Counted from the stretch's first letter, positions 40,658 through 50,452 are shown. The stretch: 64,000 nt of DNA from Clostridiales bacterium Firm_14 (GCA_001604135.1 LVAT01000045.1:62001-126000); one strand, 5' to 3'. Notes: generated by a model not told the origin, from the sequence alone. Program-made: numbers and translations.

Positions 40658-42751
40658 ATGCTGCGCTATATCATCGGTATTACATTGATTACGGCAGGCC
40701 TTATCCTGATCCGTGCACTGTCGAACGGGAAGATCCTTAAGAAGCACCAATATGCCCTCTGGCTTATTATTCCGGCCTTCATGATCTTATTCCCTTTAGT
40801 TAAATTCGTTATTCCTGCGGCTCTCGAAACGGCTTCTGCCGAGGCTGACCCAAGGCGGGCCATTCCATCCTATGTAATGGTCGATGGCGAGTACATAAAG
40901 CCCCAAGAGATCGGCGATCAGTATATGTATCACGAACTGCTTAATGACATAGAGTTAATTAAAGACCGTGAGCAGTTGAGAGCTATAAAGGCAGCTGAGG
41001 CAGCAGGTAAGACGGCGCCAAGCCCGCTCTTCATACTTGCTTGTGCTTATTGCTTTGTGACTGCGTCTCTGCTGATAGCTATGGCTGCATATAACACAGG
41101 GTTCATTGCATATTGCAGACGAAGAAGAGAATATGTCGGAAGAGATCCTGCAAGCGGTCTTAAGATATACAGGATAAGGCACAACGGAGCGCCATTCCTG
41201 TTGTTCAACAAGATCTATCTTGACAGGGATTCAGGAAAGATCAGCGACTATACCATATGCCATGAGGCGAGCCACCATAAGCACGGCGATCACATATGGG
41301 TATTGGTAAGATATATTGTCCTGATACTTAACTGGTATAACCCGGTCATTTGGGCAGCATTCATATTGTCAGGAAGAGACTGTGAGCTGGCTTGTGATGA
41401 AGAAGTATTGCGCACACGCGGAATCGGCTCTTCTGCAGGTTATGTGAATGCTCTGCTTGATGCATTGAAGAAGAATACCAGGAAGAATATCGGATTTGCT
41501 CTTTCCACCGGTATGGGCGGCGGATATAAGATGATGAAGAAGAGGATCAGCAACATTAAGAAGCCTGCAAGAAACAGCCGTAAGGCACTTGCGTTGACAT
41601 TGGCGGCTGTATTTGCTTTCTCAGGATGTTCCATGATCCTGCCGGATCCTTCTGAAAGCAGCATTGAAGAAACAGCAAATGCTTCTGAAACTATTAACGC
41701 AGAAACTGCTCCTTCAGTTTCTGATACCACCGAAGCTACAACGGAAGAGATTCCGGAAGATCTTGAGGAAATAGTTAATACATTCCCGGCGTCCTACAAG
41801 AATAAGATCGGCAAATGCACTTTTGATATAGATAAACTGGACTGCCCCGAAGAACTGGTATTCCATAAGACGACAGCAAGATTCAAGGACGCAAAGTACA
41901 GACAGTTTGTGGAAGATACATTGAACGGATTGACGTATAAAGAACTAAAAGAAACAGAAGAGATCTATTCCGTTGATCAGAACGGGAAGTTGTTATACGC
42001 TTTCAGTTGCGTTGATTCCAACATAGATTTTACAAAGTATGACGTTCCGTATTCTGATTCGGTCAGTATTGATTTTGAGAGTGACAATTACAACTTAAAT
42101 AAATATACAAAACCTAAGACTTTTGCTTTTGGAACAGCGGAAGAGAGTTTCGGCAAGGCCGCAGATATGTTTGGGAAATATGGAATTGACATTAAAACGG
42201 GAACTGCAGTAGAGACGTACTATCTGGATCATGAGATCTTAGCAAAAGAAGAAACGTTTGATGAGGGAAAACCTAGGAATCCAAGAAATTGGTCTGCTGC
42301 TGATGATGCTTATTTGTTTGTAGTAAAACAAAGTGTTCAGGGAGTAACGCTATCGCCGACAAATTATTTTTTGTGGCCCGGCAGTTTTCATGCTCTAAGT
42401 GATGTAAGATATATCATTATTGTTAACAAAGATGGTCTTGCTGACGTCGAGAGCTGGAAAGGCAGTTGCGATTATGACATGTCGCCTGCCACTGAAAAAC
42501 TGCTTACATTTGACGAACTTGGCCAGAGCATATCTGATTACCTGACGTTTAAATCTGACAGTTCCAAGTATACAGTTACAAAGGCTAAATTATTTGCATC
42601 GCATGACTATCTTAATGATAAGAATGACAGTAAGCCTGTTGAACTGTATTGGGCAGTCTGGGTAAAGGAAAACAAGAACGGCACTGTTACTGAGTACGAA
42701 CTCAGGTTCGATGCAAAGACCGGAGAGATCGCTCCGCGCCTGGCAGACTGA
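40658..42751 (+). CDS. BlaR1-like M56-family membrane metalloprotease with long C-terminal outer domain
   Basis: A 697-residue protein. Membrane helices flank a zinc protease motif CHEASHHKHGD (H202, E203, H206), with the third ligand in ELACDEE, as in BlaR1/MecR1. After a helix near residues 310-328 (LALTLAAVFAFSGCS) comes a Thr/Ser/Glu-rich linker and a ~330-residue outer domain that does not show the penicillin-binding SxxK/SxN/KTG set of true BlaR1. It probably senses something other than beta-lactams and cleaves the BlaI-like repressor. It is followed 18 bases on by a large lipoprotein in the same operon. Confidence 0.85.
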   Translation: MLRYIIGITLITAGLILIRALSNGKILKKHQYALWLIIPAFMILFPLVKFVIPAALETASAEADPRRAIPSYVMVDGEYIKPQEIGDQYMYHELLNDIELIKDREQLRAIKAAEAAGKTAPSPLFILACAYCFVTASLLIAMAAYNTGFIAYCRRRREYVGRDPASGLKIYRIRHNGAPFLLFNKIYLDRDSGKISDYTICHEASHHKHGDHIWVLVRYIVLILNWYNPVIWAAFILSGRDCELACDEEVLRTRGIGSSAGYVNALLDALKKNTRKNIGFALSTGMGGGYKMMKKRISNIKKPARNSRKALALTLAAVFAFSGCSMILPDPSESSIEETANASETINAETAPSVSDTTEATTEEIPEDLEEIVNTFPASYKNKIGKCTFDIDKLDCPEELVFHKTTARFKDAKYRQFVEDTLNGLTYKELKETEEIYSVDQNGKLLYAFSCVDSNIDFTKYDVPYSDSVSIDFESDNYNLNKYTKPKTFAFGTAEESFGKAADMFGKYGIDIKTGTAVETYYLDHEILAKEETFDEGKPRNPRNWSAADDAYLFVVKQSVQGVTLSPTNYFLWPGSFHALSDVRYIIIVNKDGLADVESWKGSCDYDMSPATEKLLTFDELGQSISDYLTFKSDSSKYTVTKAKLFASHDYLNDKNDSKPVELYWAVWVKENKNGTVTEYELRFDAKTGEIAPRLAD

Positions 42752-42769
42752 TAATTAGGGAGATAAAGG

Positions 42770-45130
42770 ATGAAAAGTGTAAGAAGAATAGTGTCAGCAC
42801 TGCTGGCAGCAAGTATGCTGTGCGCAGTAATCAGTTCATGCGGAAAGAAAGATGAGACAACCGTACCGTCGGCAACCGGGGAAGTGCTGCCTGCAGATTC
42901 CATGTGGTATGACTCACAGAGGATGGAATTAAATCCTTTCGAGGGCAACAGGGAAACCATTGTAAACCGCGCGGTGTTTGATTACAGCGAAGGCAAGATC
43001 AGTGTCGTTTATGACTATATGCAGATACCTTCGGAAGAAGATTATCTTTCTGAGAACTTTGACGGTTCAAGCCTCAATGGAACTGAGCTTTGTGTTTTCG
43101 ATAACAGCGGAAACATACTGAATAAGAGTGATCTGAGAAAGCTTATATCTAACGGCACGGAACCTGCTGCCGGTGCAAGAGGATTCGGCTTCTCGGACGG
43201 GAAACTCTTCGTGCTTTCCAATGCGGGATGGGAGACGCCTGACGTGATGCTTTCCGTCATCAATCCTGCAAGCGGAGCTGTTCTGGAGAGCTTCCGCTAC
43301 AACGCATCTGCTTCGCAGACTCTATGCGGGATGCTTCCGGAAGAGATAATCGCCGTTACGGATGATATCTTTATGATGTATGAGAAATCCGGCCGTGTTG
43401 CTTTGTTTGACAAAGAGGGCAATGCCAGGATCGACATGATGGCAGACCTGTTCGGAAAGGACATATTTTTTTGGGACACCTTTAGTGACAAGAACGGGAA
43501 CGTAGTCTTCAGTGCTTCTGATGTACAGAATGAGTCGAAGCAGGTTGCTCTGGGAAACGGAACTGTTACTTATCAGATCAGGAACATGAACCCCGGAGGC
43601 GGCTTTAGCACCGATGCTGCAGAAGACGGTCATTACTATACCGTAAGCAATAACGGCATCGCTGCATACAATGAAGAGACAGCTTCTTTTGACATGAAGA
43701 TCCCTGCAGATTGTTTCAATGCCGATTATTCTGAGTTCTATAAGTTATCTGTATTGGATTACACAGAGGATGAGGTGATCTTAGCTAACGTCCATGCCGT
43801 AGATCCTTTGACGGGAATAGTTGCTTATAAGCTCAAGAAGGCTCAGACAAATCCCAATGCCGGGAAGGCCAAGATTACCGTCGGACTGTTTGGCGATTAT
43901 GTTGTCACCAGAGCTCTGGGAAAAGCCATCTATGATTTCAACAGGACAAATGAGAATAATTTTGCGACACTTAAGATCTACAGCTACAAACAGGATTATT
44001 TCGCAGACGCTGACAGCGAAGAGAAGGCCGCAAGAGATGCTGCAAACAACCTGATGCGTGATATCAGGGACGGAAAAGGACCTGATGTGATCGTCAATGC
44101 ATTTGACGTTATGGAGCTCTACGATGAGGATTTCCTGACAGATCTTAACGGGCTTATAGATTCGGACAAAGAGTTTAATTCCGAAGATTATGTTAAGTCT
44201 GTTATCGACCTCGCGAAAACAGACGGCAAGCTTTACCAGATGCCTTTAAGATTCGGCACTCTCGGCATTGCAGCTCCTTCTGACTGCGCACCTTCCAACA
44301 GCACCGGGTATTCCTTCGAAGAGTATAAGGGAGTCGTATCAGGAGCAAATAACGGCGCAGACAGTCTTGCGTATAAGATGGACAGGTCAGCTTACTATTC
44401 GCTCCTTTTTACCGCCATGCAGAGCGATCTTTACAAGGACGCGAAATGGAATCTGAATTCACCTGAATTCGAGGCGCTTGCTTCGTACTGTAAGGACAGC
44501 GTGCCTGAGAAGTGCCTTGCGAACTGGAATGATGATAACGTCAAGTTTCCGGAAGATTACAAGGTCACAGAACTTCAGGTTGAAGGCATAGGCACCTATA
44601 TCTCGAATGTTTATTCGCAAGGGAAAAACATATACGGATATCCGTCTGCAAATGGCAGCCACGGAGTGATCGTATCCGTGAATTCGTCAGCTGCGATCTC
44701 TTCGCAGTCACAGAACAAGAACGGCTCTTGGGAATTTATTAAGACCATGATGTCTTATGATATCCAAAGCATTGATCCCAAATATGCATATGATTCCTCG
44801 ATCAATCTCAAAGCCCTTAAGGAAAGGGGCAGCATGGCAATTGCCGATTACAACAGGACCGTTCAGGAATACAAGAATATGGACAGCTACGCGCTCGAGA
44901 AGGCCAGGATGATGGGTGTGGTGATTCCTGGTAAAGAGATAGACCAGACTGCAACAGACGCTTATCTTGCACTTCTTGACAAAGCTACGGATGTATACCG
45001 CATCGACAGAAATGTCCTTCTGATCACCAAGGAAGAACTGCCGGCATATTATACCGGCCAGAAGGATCTTAATTCTGTTATCACGATCGCTCAGGACAGG
45101 GTCCAGAAAGTGATGGACGAGAGAGGTTAA
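42770..45130 (+). CDS. Large lipoprotein with solute-binding-like C-terminal half (paralogue 2 of 4)
   Basis: A 786-residue lipoprotein with the lipobox ISSC and lipidated cysteine at residue 24. It is the most divergent of the four paralogues, but shares the beta-rich N-terminal half, a solute-binding-like half from about residue 366 (KAKITVGLFGDYVV), GKGPDVIVNA, the Tyr-rich end EELPAYYTGQKDLNSVITIAQ and RVQKVMDER. GGGAGA precedes the ATG. It is the third gene of the BlaI-BlaR1 operon, so it is probably induced by that sensor or forms part of it. Confidence 0.85.
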   Translation: MKSVRRIVSALLAASMLCAVISSCGKKDETTVPSATGEVLPADSMWYDSQRMELNPFEGNRETIVNRAVFDYSEGKISVVYDYMQIPSEEDYLSENFDGSSLNGTELCVFDNSGNILNKSDLRKLISNGTEPAAGARGFGFSDGKLFVLSNAGWETPDVMLSVINPASGAVLESFRYNASASQTLCGMLPEEIIAVTDDIFMMYEKSGRVALFDKEGNARIDMMADLFGKDIFFWDTFSDKNGNVVFSASDVQNESKQVALGNGTVTYQIRNMNPGGGFSTDAAEDGHYYTVSNNGIAAYNEETASFDMKIPADCFNADYSEFYKLSVLDYTEDEVILANVHAVDPLTGIVAYKLKKAQTNPNAGKAKITVGLFGDYVVTRALGKAIYDFNRTNENNFATLKIYSYKQDYFADADSEEKAARDAANNLMRDIRDGKGPDVIVNAFDVMELYDEDFLTDLNGLIDSDKEFNSEDYVKSVIDLAKTDGKLYQMPLRFGTLGIAAPSDCAPSNSTGYSFEEYKGVVSGANNGADSLAYKMDRSAYYSLLFTAMQSDLYKDAKWNLNSPEFEALASYCKDSVPEKCLANWNDDNVKFPEDYKVTELQVEGIGTYISNVYSQGKNIYGYPSANGSHGVIVSVNSSAAISSQSQNKNGSWEFIKTMMSYDIQSIDPKYAYDSSINLKALKERGSMAIADYNRTVQEYKNMDSYALEKARMMGVVIPGKEIDQTATDAYLALLDKATDVYRIDRNVLLITKEELPAYYTGQKDLNSVITIAQDRVQKVMDERG

Positions 45131-45168
45131 TTATACTTTCATAAAGATTTTTCCAAATTTCATTTTCC

Positions 45169-45216
45169 ATGTGAGAAAACCAGTGGCAGAATTGTTTTAT
45201 AAGTGAGATCTCACAT
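45169..45216. repeat. Inverted repeats upstream of the ECF sigma gene
   Basis: ATGTGAGA (45169-45176) and TCTCACAT (45209-45216) are perfect complements. The right arm is itself part of the 12-base palindrome GTGAGATCTCAC (45203-45214). The element sits 15-60 bases before the sigma factor start and could be an operator or an mRNA hairpin. No T-run follows, so it is not a typical terminator. Confidence 0.6.
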
Positions 45217-45230
45217 ATGGAGGAAAGAGT

Positions 45231-45710
45231 TTGAAGAACGACGAAGTGGTCAGATTATTTGATCTGTACGCAGGTGATCTGTTCAGATTTGCGCTCTCGT
45301 ACATGGGTTCGAAGCAGGATGCCGAAGACGTTGTTCAGGAAGTGTTTCTTAAGCTGCTGAACAAGACGGTATTTCTGAAGGCCGATTACGAGAAAGCATA
45401 TCTGATGAAGATGACGGCGAACGGCTGCAAGAATCTTTTGAAGTCACCGGCACATAAGACCGGCGTGGACTTGGAAGCCGCGGCAGAAGAACTGGCCTGT
45501 TTCTACGAACTCGGTGAGGATGATAAAGAGGTCTACGATGCTCTCATGAAGATGGATGAGACATTAAGGATCCCTTTATACCTTCACTACTACGAAGACT
45601 ATTCATATAAGGATGCAGCAAAGTTCCTAAAGCTCTCTGAATCGGCGGTCGCCATGAGGATCAAGAGAGGCAAGGAGCAGCTGAGAGAAAGATTGGAGAA
45701 GTCAATATGA
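45231..45710 (+). CDS. ECF-type RNA polymerase sigma factor
   Basis: A 159-residue sigma-70 family protein of ECF size. Region 2 is LYAGDLFRFALSYMGSKQDAEDVVQEVFLKLL, and region 4 is MKMDETLRIPLYLHYYEDYSYKDAAKFLKLSESAVAMRIKRGKEQL. The start is TTG, preceded by GGAGGAAA. It overlaps by four bases (ATGA) a single-span membrane protein that would be its anti-sigma factor, and a large lipoprotein follows. Target promoters are unknown. Confidence 0.92.
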   Translation: MKNDEVVRLFDLYAGDLFRFALSYMGSKQDAEDVVQEVFLKLLNKTVFLKADYEKAYLMKMTANGCKNLLKSPAHKTGVDLEAAAEELACFYELGEDDKEVYDALMKMDETLRIPLYLHYYEDYSYKDAAKFLKLSESAVAMRIKRGKEQLRERLEKSI

Positions 45711-46354
45711 AAGAGATAAAATCACTTTTCAGTAAGTTCGAATTAGATGAGGCGAAGTCTGATGAGATCAGAGCTAAGCTCGTCTCGAAAAGAAGTGCCG
45801 GCCGTGTCTGGCTGATCCCGGTTATTGCTGTGGCTGTAGCAATTGCCATTATCATGGTGATCCCTGTCACAAGGACTAGGGTAGTTAATGCTGCGGAAAA
45901 GATATTAAAGAGCTTCCACATTAATACTGCCGATGGATTAGAAATGGGGTTGGAAACGGAACCTGATACCGGAAAAGAATACAGCTATATCAGCTATATA
46001 AGATATGATAAAACTAAATCCGTCGAAATTGCCAGAGTAAAAGACGGCCGTCTTTACCTGGTGCTCGGAGAAGAATGGACCGACATAACTGACAAGTGCA
46101 GCGCCACGGAATATTACCGATATGAACTGGTCCACGAAGACGGCGCAAAAGAAGTCATTCTGGTTGGCGGAGTACCTGAAAAGTATAAGTACGGCTGGGT
46201 TATAGAGATTTATGATAATGAAGGGAACTTCATGGCTGTTCGTAACAATATTCCTTACTCTTCACCCAGGTATTATCCTAACTGCGAAGCTGAAGATTTT
46301 GAATGGGTCAAGAAAGCCTATGAAGATGAAGGAATGGTGTTTCCCGGTTTTTGA
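45707..46354 (+). CDS. Probable anti-sigma-like single-span membrane protein
   Basis: A 215-residue protein with a ~33-residue cytoplasmic N-terminus, one membrane helix (about residues 34-54) and a ~160-residue outer domain. It shows no zinc-binding anti-sigma (ZAS) motif and no family I recognise; the role rests on its layout and the four-base overlap with the ECF sigma gene. The next gene is a large lipoprotein, possibly the signal input to this protein. Confidence 0.65.
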   Translation: MKEIKSLFSKFELDEAKSDEIRAKLVSKRSAGRVWLIPVIAVAVAIAIIMVIPVTRTRVVNAAEKILKSFHINTADGLEMGLETEPDTGKEYSYISYIRYDKTKSVEIARVKDGRLYLVLGEEWTDITDKCSATEYYRYELVHEDGAKEVILVGGVPEKYKYGWVIEIYDNEGNFMAVRNNIPYSSPRYYPNCEAEDFEWVKKAYEDEGMVFPGF

Positions 46355-46389
46355 ACGGTCGCAGATATTGGGGTTAGGAGAACGTGGAG

Positions 46390-48765
46390 ATGAGAAAGAT
46401 AATCGCTAAGACGTTGTCTGTTGCATTGCTGCTCGCAATGGCGGCAGCAACAGCATCATGCGGAAGGAAGACGAACAAAGAGATCAGGAAAATCTCTGAA
46501 GATTCACCGTGGTTTGATGCAAGCATTACCGATGTGGAGACAGGCGCGGAGAAGGACCGTGAGACCGGCACTTGGGTTAACCAGCAATTTGTCGCTTCGG
46601 ATGATCAGTATTACTTTATTGAAACGAGCGGAGAATACCAGATCCCTCCGGATGATATGATCGATGTGAAAACATTTAATTACAGAGACTATCGATTTGA
46701 TTATCTTGCAGTTGTTGACCGCAATACCAGGCAGACGGTGAATACGATCGATCTCAAGAAAGACCTTACCGCAAGCGAACCATTCACCGACAATATTTTT
46801 TCAAACAACGGCATAATAACAGCCCAGTCCAAGCTTAAGGAAAGAGATTATGATCCGTTGAACGGTGAGCTTCTGGATACTCGTCCGCGTAAAGCGAGCG
46901 ACGATGATCTCTTCACGAAACATTATTTTATAGGCAATTATGAGGTTGAGACTATCGTCTACCAGACCGAGACCGATCAGCGTTACAGCAGGATTAGTGT
47001 GAAGGGACCGGACGGGGAGGTCAGGGAGAATGAACTTAATAAGCCCGACAAGAGCATGTACATTAATTATGTTCTTGCTGAAGGTGATACAAAAGCCGTT
47101 ATATCCGTAAGTGTCGGCAGAAATCTCGAAGAAGATGTTTATTATGAGCTTGACCTTGAGACAAATAAACTGACTGTTGCAGATCAGAAAAAATACGAGT
47201 GGTTAGACGAAGTAGCTTTATACAACAGCATCTGCTGTCCGGACGGCACTATCTATTTTATGGATTCAGAGGGTGTATTCAAGATCAACGCAGAGAAGAA
47301 GACGACAGAAAAACTGTTTGATTACAATCAGTGTTCGCTTAACCTCGGACTCGCAGAGAGATTTAATATGGTTGAATGCTCTGAAGACCGAATTCTGCTC
47401 TGCGGACGTTGCGATAATCCTTCTGTATACGAAGGACGTACGGCAGATAAGATCAACTTTGTAGAGCTTAAAAGAGCTGATAAAAATCCGCATAGCGGCA
47501 AGACCGTTTTGGAGATATATTCTCCCAACGGAATAGATGATAAAACCGGTGAAGCTGTTACGAGATTCAATGAGACGAACAGCAAGTACTTTATAGAATA
47601 CGCTTTTGACTATGATGACAGGGATAACTATGACGATACTGATGATGAAAGTAACGAAGACGTTTGGATGATGACAAAGACCAGAAATAATGCGCATCTA
47701 AGCAACAAGCTTGCAATAGACATCATGAACGGAGACGCGCCGGATATCCTTTTGGACTGCAGCAGTTTCAGCGTGCTTGATAATTCTAACTGCCTTGCTG
47801 ATCTTACGCCGTTCGTTAAGGATGCAGATCCGGACAAATACTTCACGAACATAATCGAAGGGTCCAAGACTGACGGTGTGATCTATCAGCTTCCGGTAAG
47901 CTTCAAGCTGGAAGGGATAATGACTAAGACCGCTAACGCCGGGAACTCGGGCAAAGGCTTTACTCTTGATGAATATCAGAAATTCACAGATGAGGTAATG
48001 AACGGAAACGATCCGCTCATCTATGGCCAGGCAGTATATTTTTCGCTGCTCTTTAACAGCATGAGGGATGAATTCATAAGCAAAGGCAAAGTCGATCTGT
48101 CTAAGCCTGAATTCAAGATCCTTGCAGATTATGTCAAAGACAATGTTCGCGAAAATGGTATTTCCATAAATGACTGGTATCAAAAAGCTGCGGGAGGCAG
48201 CGGTATTCCCAAAGGCATGTATATTGAATACTGTACCGGTATAGGCGGTTATTATTTTGAGGGAATGGGAATCGCCTCGCGCGGGAAAGGCGTAGCTATG
48301 CTTGGTCTTCCGTCACTTGACGGGCGGGGCCCCAGGTTTATCCCAAGCCGTTCTGTCGCGATATCTTCACAAGCAACTGACATAAAGGCTTGCGGAGAAT
48401 TCGTTAAGCTCCTCCTGACCGACGAGTTCCAGACAAAGGTCGCCATGAACGATGAGTTCGTCTTAAGCCGTGAAGCTTACAAAGCCGCCGGTTCTGCTGC
48501 GGTTACATACTATACTAACGGCGGAAGCAGTTATATGGGCGGCAACGGGTTCGGAGCCGGAGGGATGACTGATTTCACGTCCAAAGACGTCGACTTTGTC
48601 GAGAACATAATCCTGTCCTGCTCCAAGATGAAGACCGAAGATCCGGACATAAGCATGATCCTGACTGAAGAGATGCCGGCATATTTCCTTGGCCAGAAGG
48701 ACCTTGATGCAGTAATCAAGATCGCGGAAAACAGGATACAGAAAGTGCTGGATGAGAGAGGGTAA
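46390..48765 (+). CDS. Large lipoprotein with solute-binding-like C-terminal half (paralogue 3 of 4)
   Basis: A 791-residue lipoprotein with lipobox TASC and lipidated cysteine at residue 24. The start is ATG at 46390, nine bases after TAGGAG; the GTG six bases earlier is too close. After the Cys comes ISEDSPWFDAS, also found in paralogues 1 and 4. The beta-rich N-terminal half is followed from about residue 371 (KTVLEIYSPNG) by the solute-binding-like half with GDAPDILLDCSS, YFTNIIEGSKTDGV and GEFVKLLLTDEF, and ends in EEMPAYFLGQKDLDAVIKIAE and RIQKVLDER. It is third in the sigma/anti-sigma operon. Confidence 0.87.
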   Translation: MRKIIAKTLSVALLLAMAAATASCGRKTNKEIRKISEDSPWFDASITDVETGAEKDRETGTWVNQQFVASDDQYYFIETSGEYQIPPDDMIDVKTFNYRDYRFDYLAVVDRNTRQTVNTIDLKKDLTASEPFTDNIFSNNGIITAQSKLKERDYDPLNGELLDTRPRKASDDDLFTKHYFIGNYEVETIVYQTETDQRYSRISVKGPDGEVRENELNKPDKSMYINYVLAEGDTKAVISVSVGRNLEEDVYYELDLETNKLTVADQKKYEWLDEVALYNSICCPDGTIYFMDSEGVFKINAEKKTTEKLFDYNQCSLNLGLAERFNMVECSEDRILLCGRCDNPSVYEGRTADKINFVELKRADKNPHSGKTVLEIYSPNGIDDKTGEAVTRFNETNSKYFIEYAFDYDDRDNYDDTDDESNEDVWMMTKTRNNAHLSNKLAIDIMNGDAPDILLDCSSFSVLDNSNCLADLTPFVKDADPDKYFTNIIEGSKTDGVIYQLPVSFKLEGIMTKTANAGNSGKGFTLDEYQKFTDEVMNGNDPLIYGQAVYFSLLFNSMRDEFISKGKVDLSKPEFKILADYVKDNVRENGISINDWYQKAAGGSGIPKGMYIEYCTGIGGYYFEGMGIASRGKGVAMLGLPSLDGRGPRFIPSRSVAISSQATDIKACGEFVKLLLTDEFQTKVAMNDEFVLSREAYKAAGSAAVTYYTNGGSSYMGGNGFGAGGMTDFTSKDVDFVENIILSCSKMKTEDPDISMILTEEMPAYFLGQKDLDAVIKIAENRIQKVLDERG

Positions 48766-48826
48766 ATTCATTCATAATTGCACTAATGATGCTCTTGTTT
48801 CAAAGGACATATGAATTACTATAGTG

Positions 48827-48858
48827 GACATAATTCACTTGATGAAGTGATTTATGTC
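48827..48858. repeat. Inverted repeat upstream of a lipoprotein gene
   Basis: GACATAA-T-TCACTT and AAGTGA-T-TTATGTC form 13 pairs with one central mismatch around a GATG loop. It lies 45 bases before the lipoprotein start. There is no T-run, so an operator or a 5' mRNA hairpin is more likely than a terminator. Confidence 0.6.
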
Positions 48859-48902
48859 ATGACTAGCGAAGTAATTTTTGTTTGTTGAACAGGGGTAATA
48901 AT

Positions 48903-49559
48903 ATGAATAGAAATCGTAAAGCTGTATCTTTGATCTGTTTTATTATTTCGGGACTGGTAATCGGTTTCTCGGTTTGTGCTTGCTCACAGACCGGTGCGGA
49001 AACAACAGCGAGTGAATCTGTAACTGCTGCAGAGAGTTCGTCTGAAAGCCCGTCAGAAAGCACTGTGGATTCAGTGGAATCTGAACCGGAAGCATCAATA
49101 TCCAAGAGATCAGAACTGGGGCATATCCTTGGCTTTGAGAATTGTTATGCCGAGAGTGAGAATACAGGCCCGGATCACTATTATTGGAGAATCTTCAATT
49201 CCGAAGGCAAGGAGATTGCCTGCCAGTTTGGCTTCGGGTGCGATTCAAAGCCTGATATCGTCATAACTGATATTGACGGTGATGGCAAAGATGAACTGCT
49301 AAGCAACTGCGTTTACGGCGGCGACGGTGCTGAGCGCGCCTATGTTTTCCGCAGCAGGAACGGAGTAATCGAAGTAGGCACCATTAACCAGGAAAAGCTT
49401 CAAAAAGAACTTGGCATAACACTTGGTGCCAATAACTATAAGGTTAATTACTCTGCAGAAAAGAATCAATTAGTGTTCGTAAACAGTACGGACGATCAAG
49501 AGCGCGTCCTTACGATGGATGATCTGATATTCGAAGAATACACGCCCGGAATGTTCTGA
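48903..49559 (+). CDS. Lipoprotein with DxDGDGxDE calcium-loop-like motif
   Basis: A 218-residue exported protein. The signal peptide ends in VCAC, with the probable lipidated cysteine at residue 27, and is followed by a ~35-residue Ser/Glu/Thr-rich linker. The domain after it holds DIDGDGKDELL near residue 125, as in FG-GAP or dockerin-like calcium loops. Function unknown. The start at 48903 has GGGG upstream; the longer TTG frame adds seven residues. Confidence 0.75.
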   Translation: MNRNRKAVSLICFIISGLVIGFSVCACSQTGAETTASESVTAAESSSESPSESTVDSVESEPEASISKRSELGHILGFENCYAESENTGPDHYYWRIFNSEGKEIACQFGFGCDSKPDIVITDIDGDGKDELLSNCVYGGDGAERAYVFRSRNGVIEVGTINQEKLQKELGITLGANNYKVNYSAEKNQLVFVNSTDDQERVLTMDDLIFEEYTPGMF

Positions 49560-49639
49560 CAGCCACGGTTGTTTATTGCCACAAAGGTCCTCTTCTGATA
49601 AATTGCATAAGCAAACGCTGATGGATGAAGGGATCTTAC

Positions 49640-50452
49640 ATGTCAGAAACAGAACACGGAATATACTTTGTCGAAGAGATAGCCAAGGGCATCTATAAGT
49701 TTTACGAGCAGCGCAACGCGTCGATCTATCTTGTGACCGGCAAGGACAAGGCCTGCCTGATCGATACCGCATACGGCCTTACGGATCTTAAAGAGCTCGT
49801 AAGTCACTACACCGATCTCCCAGTCACGGTCGTTAATACGCACGGGCATATCGACCATGTGCTGGGCGACCACTGGTTCGACAATGCGCGCCTGAATAAG
49901 GCTGACAGGGCGATGTACAATGAGATCGTTTTCGAGTTCTCGATGCTGATAAATGAGCCGTGGGTGCAGGATTTCTACGGCGATTTCGTAAAGAACATCG
50001 ACGCTGAAGAAGTGTTTTTTCCGGCGCCTGAAGATATATGCGAGGGCGATAAGATCGATCTTGGCGGCAAGTGCCTTGAGGTCTATGAGATGCCCGGCCA
50101 CACAAAGGGCAGCATCGTGCTGGTAGACCGCGCTGATAAGATCTGTTTCTCGGGCGATTCCATCATCGAGAATCTCTGGCTCTTCCTTGAAGAATCCGAA
50201 AGTCCGGAGACGTACCTTGCCTCACTTAAGCGCATCCGCGAAGTGCTGATCGATGCAGGGATCGAGAAGATCTATGACGGCCATTACAGTTATGAACCGA
50301 TCACCGTGACCGGGCTTGATAATATGGTTGAAGCGATGGAACTGCTGGTGGCAGGGAAGCTTCAGGGTGCTGAAGTGGAGAACCATGCAGGAAAGGGCAT
50401 TGAATACTCATATAACGGTTGGAAAGTCATTTGCCCTTTGAAAACGCAATAA
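49640..50452 (+). CDS. Metallo-beta-lactamase-fold hydrolase
   Basis: A 270-residue MBL-fold protein. The zinc motif is THGHIDH (H68, H70, D72, H73), with further ligands in MPGHTKGS, FSGDSI and DGHYS. Members hydrolyse thioesters, phosphodiesters, lactones or serve other roles; the substrate is unknown, and the resemblance to beta-lactamases is of fold only. The start at 49640 follows AAGGGA; the frame from 49625 adds five residues. Confidence 0.88.
   Translation: MSETEHGIYFVEEIAKGIYKFYEQRNASIYLVTGKDKACLIDTAYGLTDLKELVSHYTDLPVTVVNTHGHIDHVLGDHWFDNARLNKADRAMYNEIVFEFSMLINEPWVQDFYGDFVKNIDAEEVFFPAPEDICEGDKIDLGGKCLEVYEMPGHTKGSIVLVDRADKICFSGDSIIENLWLFLEESESPETYLASLKRIREVLIDAGIEKIYDGHYSYEPITVTGLDNMVEAMELLVAGKLQGAEVENHAGKGIEYSYNGWKVICPLKTQ

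Noticed and set aside
40300-42751. Beta-lactam resistance locus
   Set aside because: BlaI and BlaR1-like genes are present, but there is no beta-lactamase or PBP gene, and the BlaR1 outer domain lacks penicillin-binding motifs.
49640-50452. A true beta-lactamase
   Set aside because: It has the MBL zinc motif, but no signal peptide. The fold covers many unrelated hydrolases.
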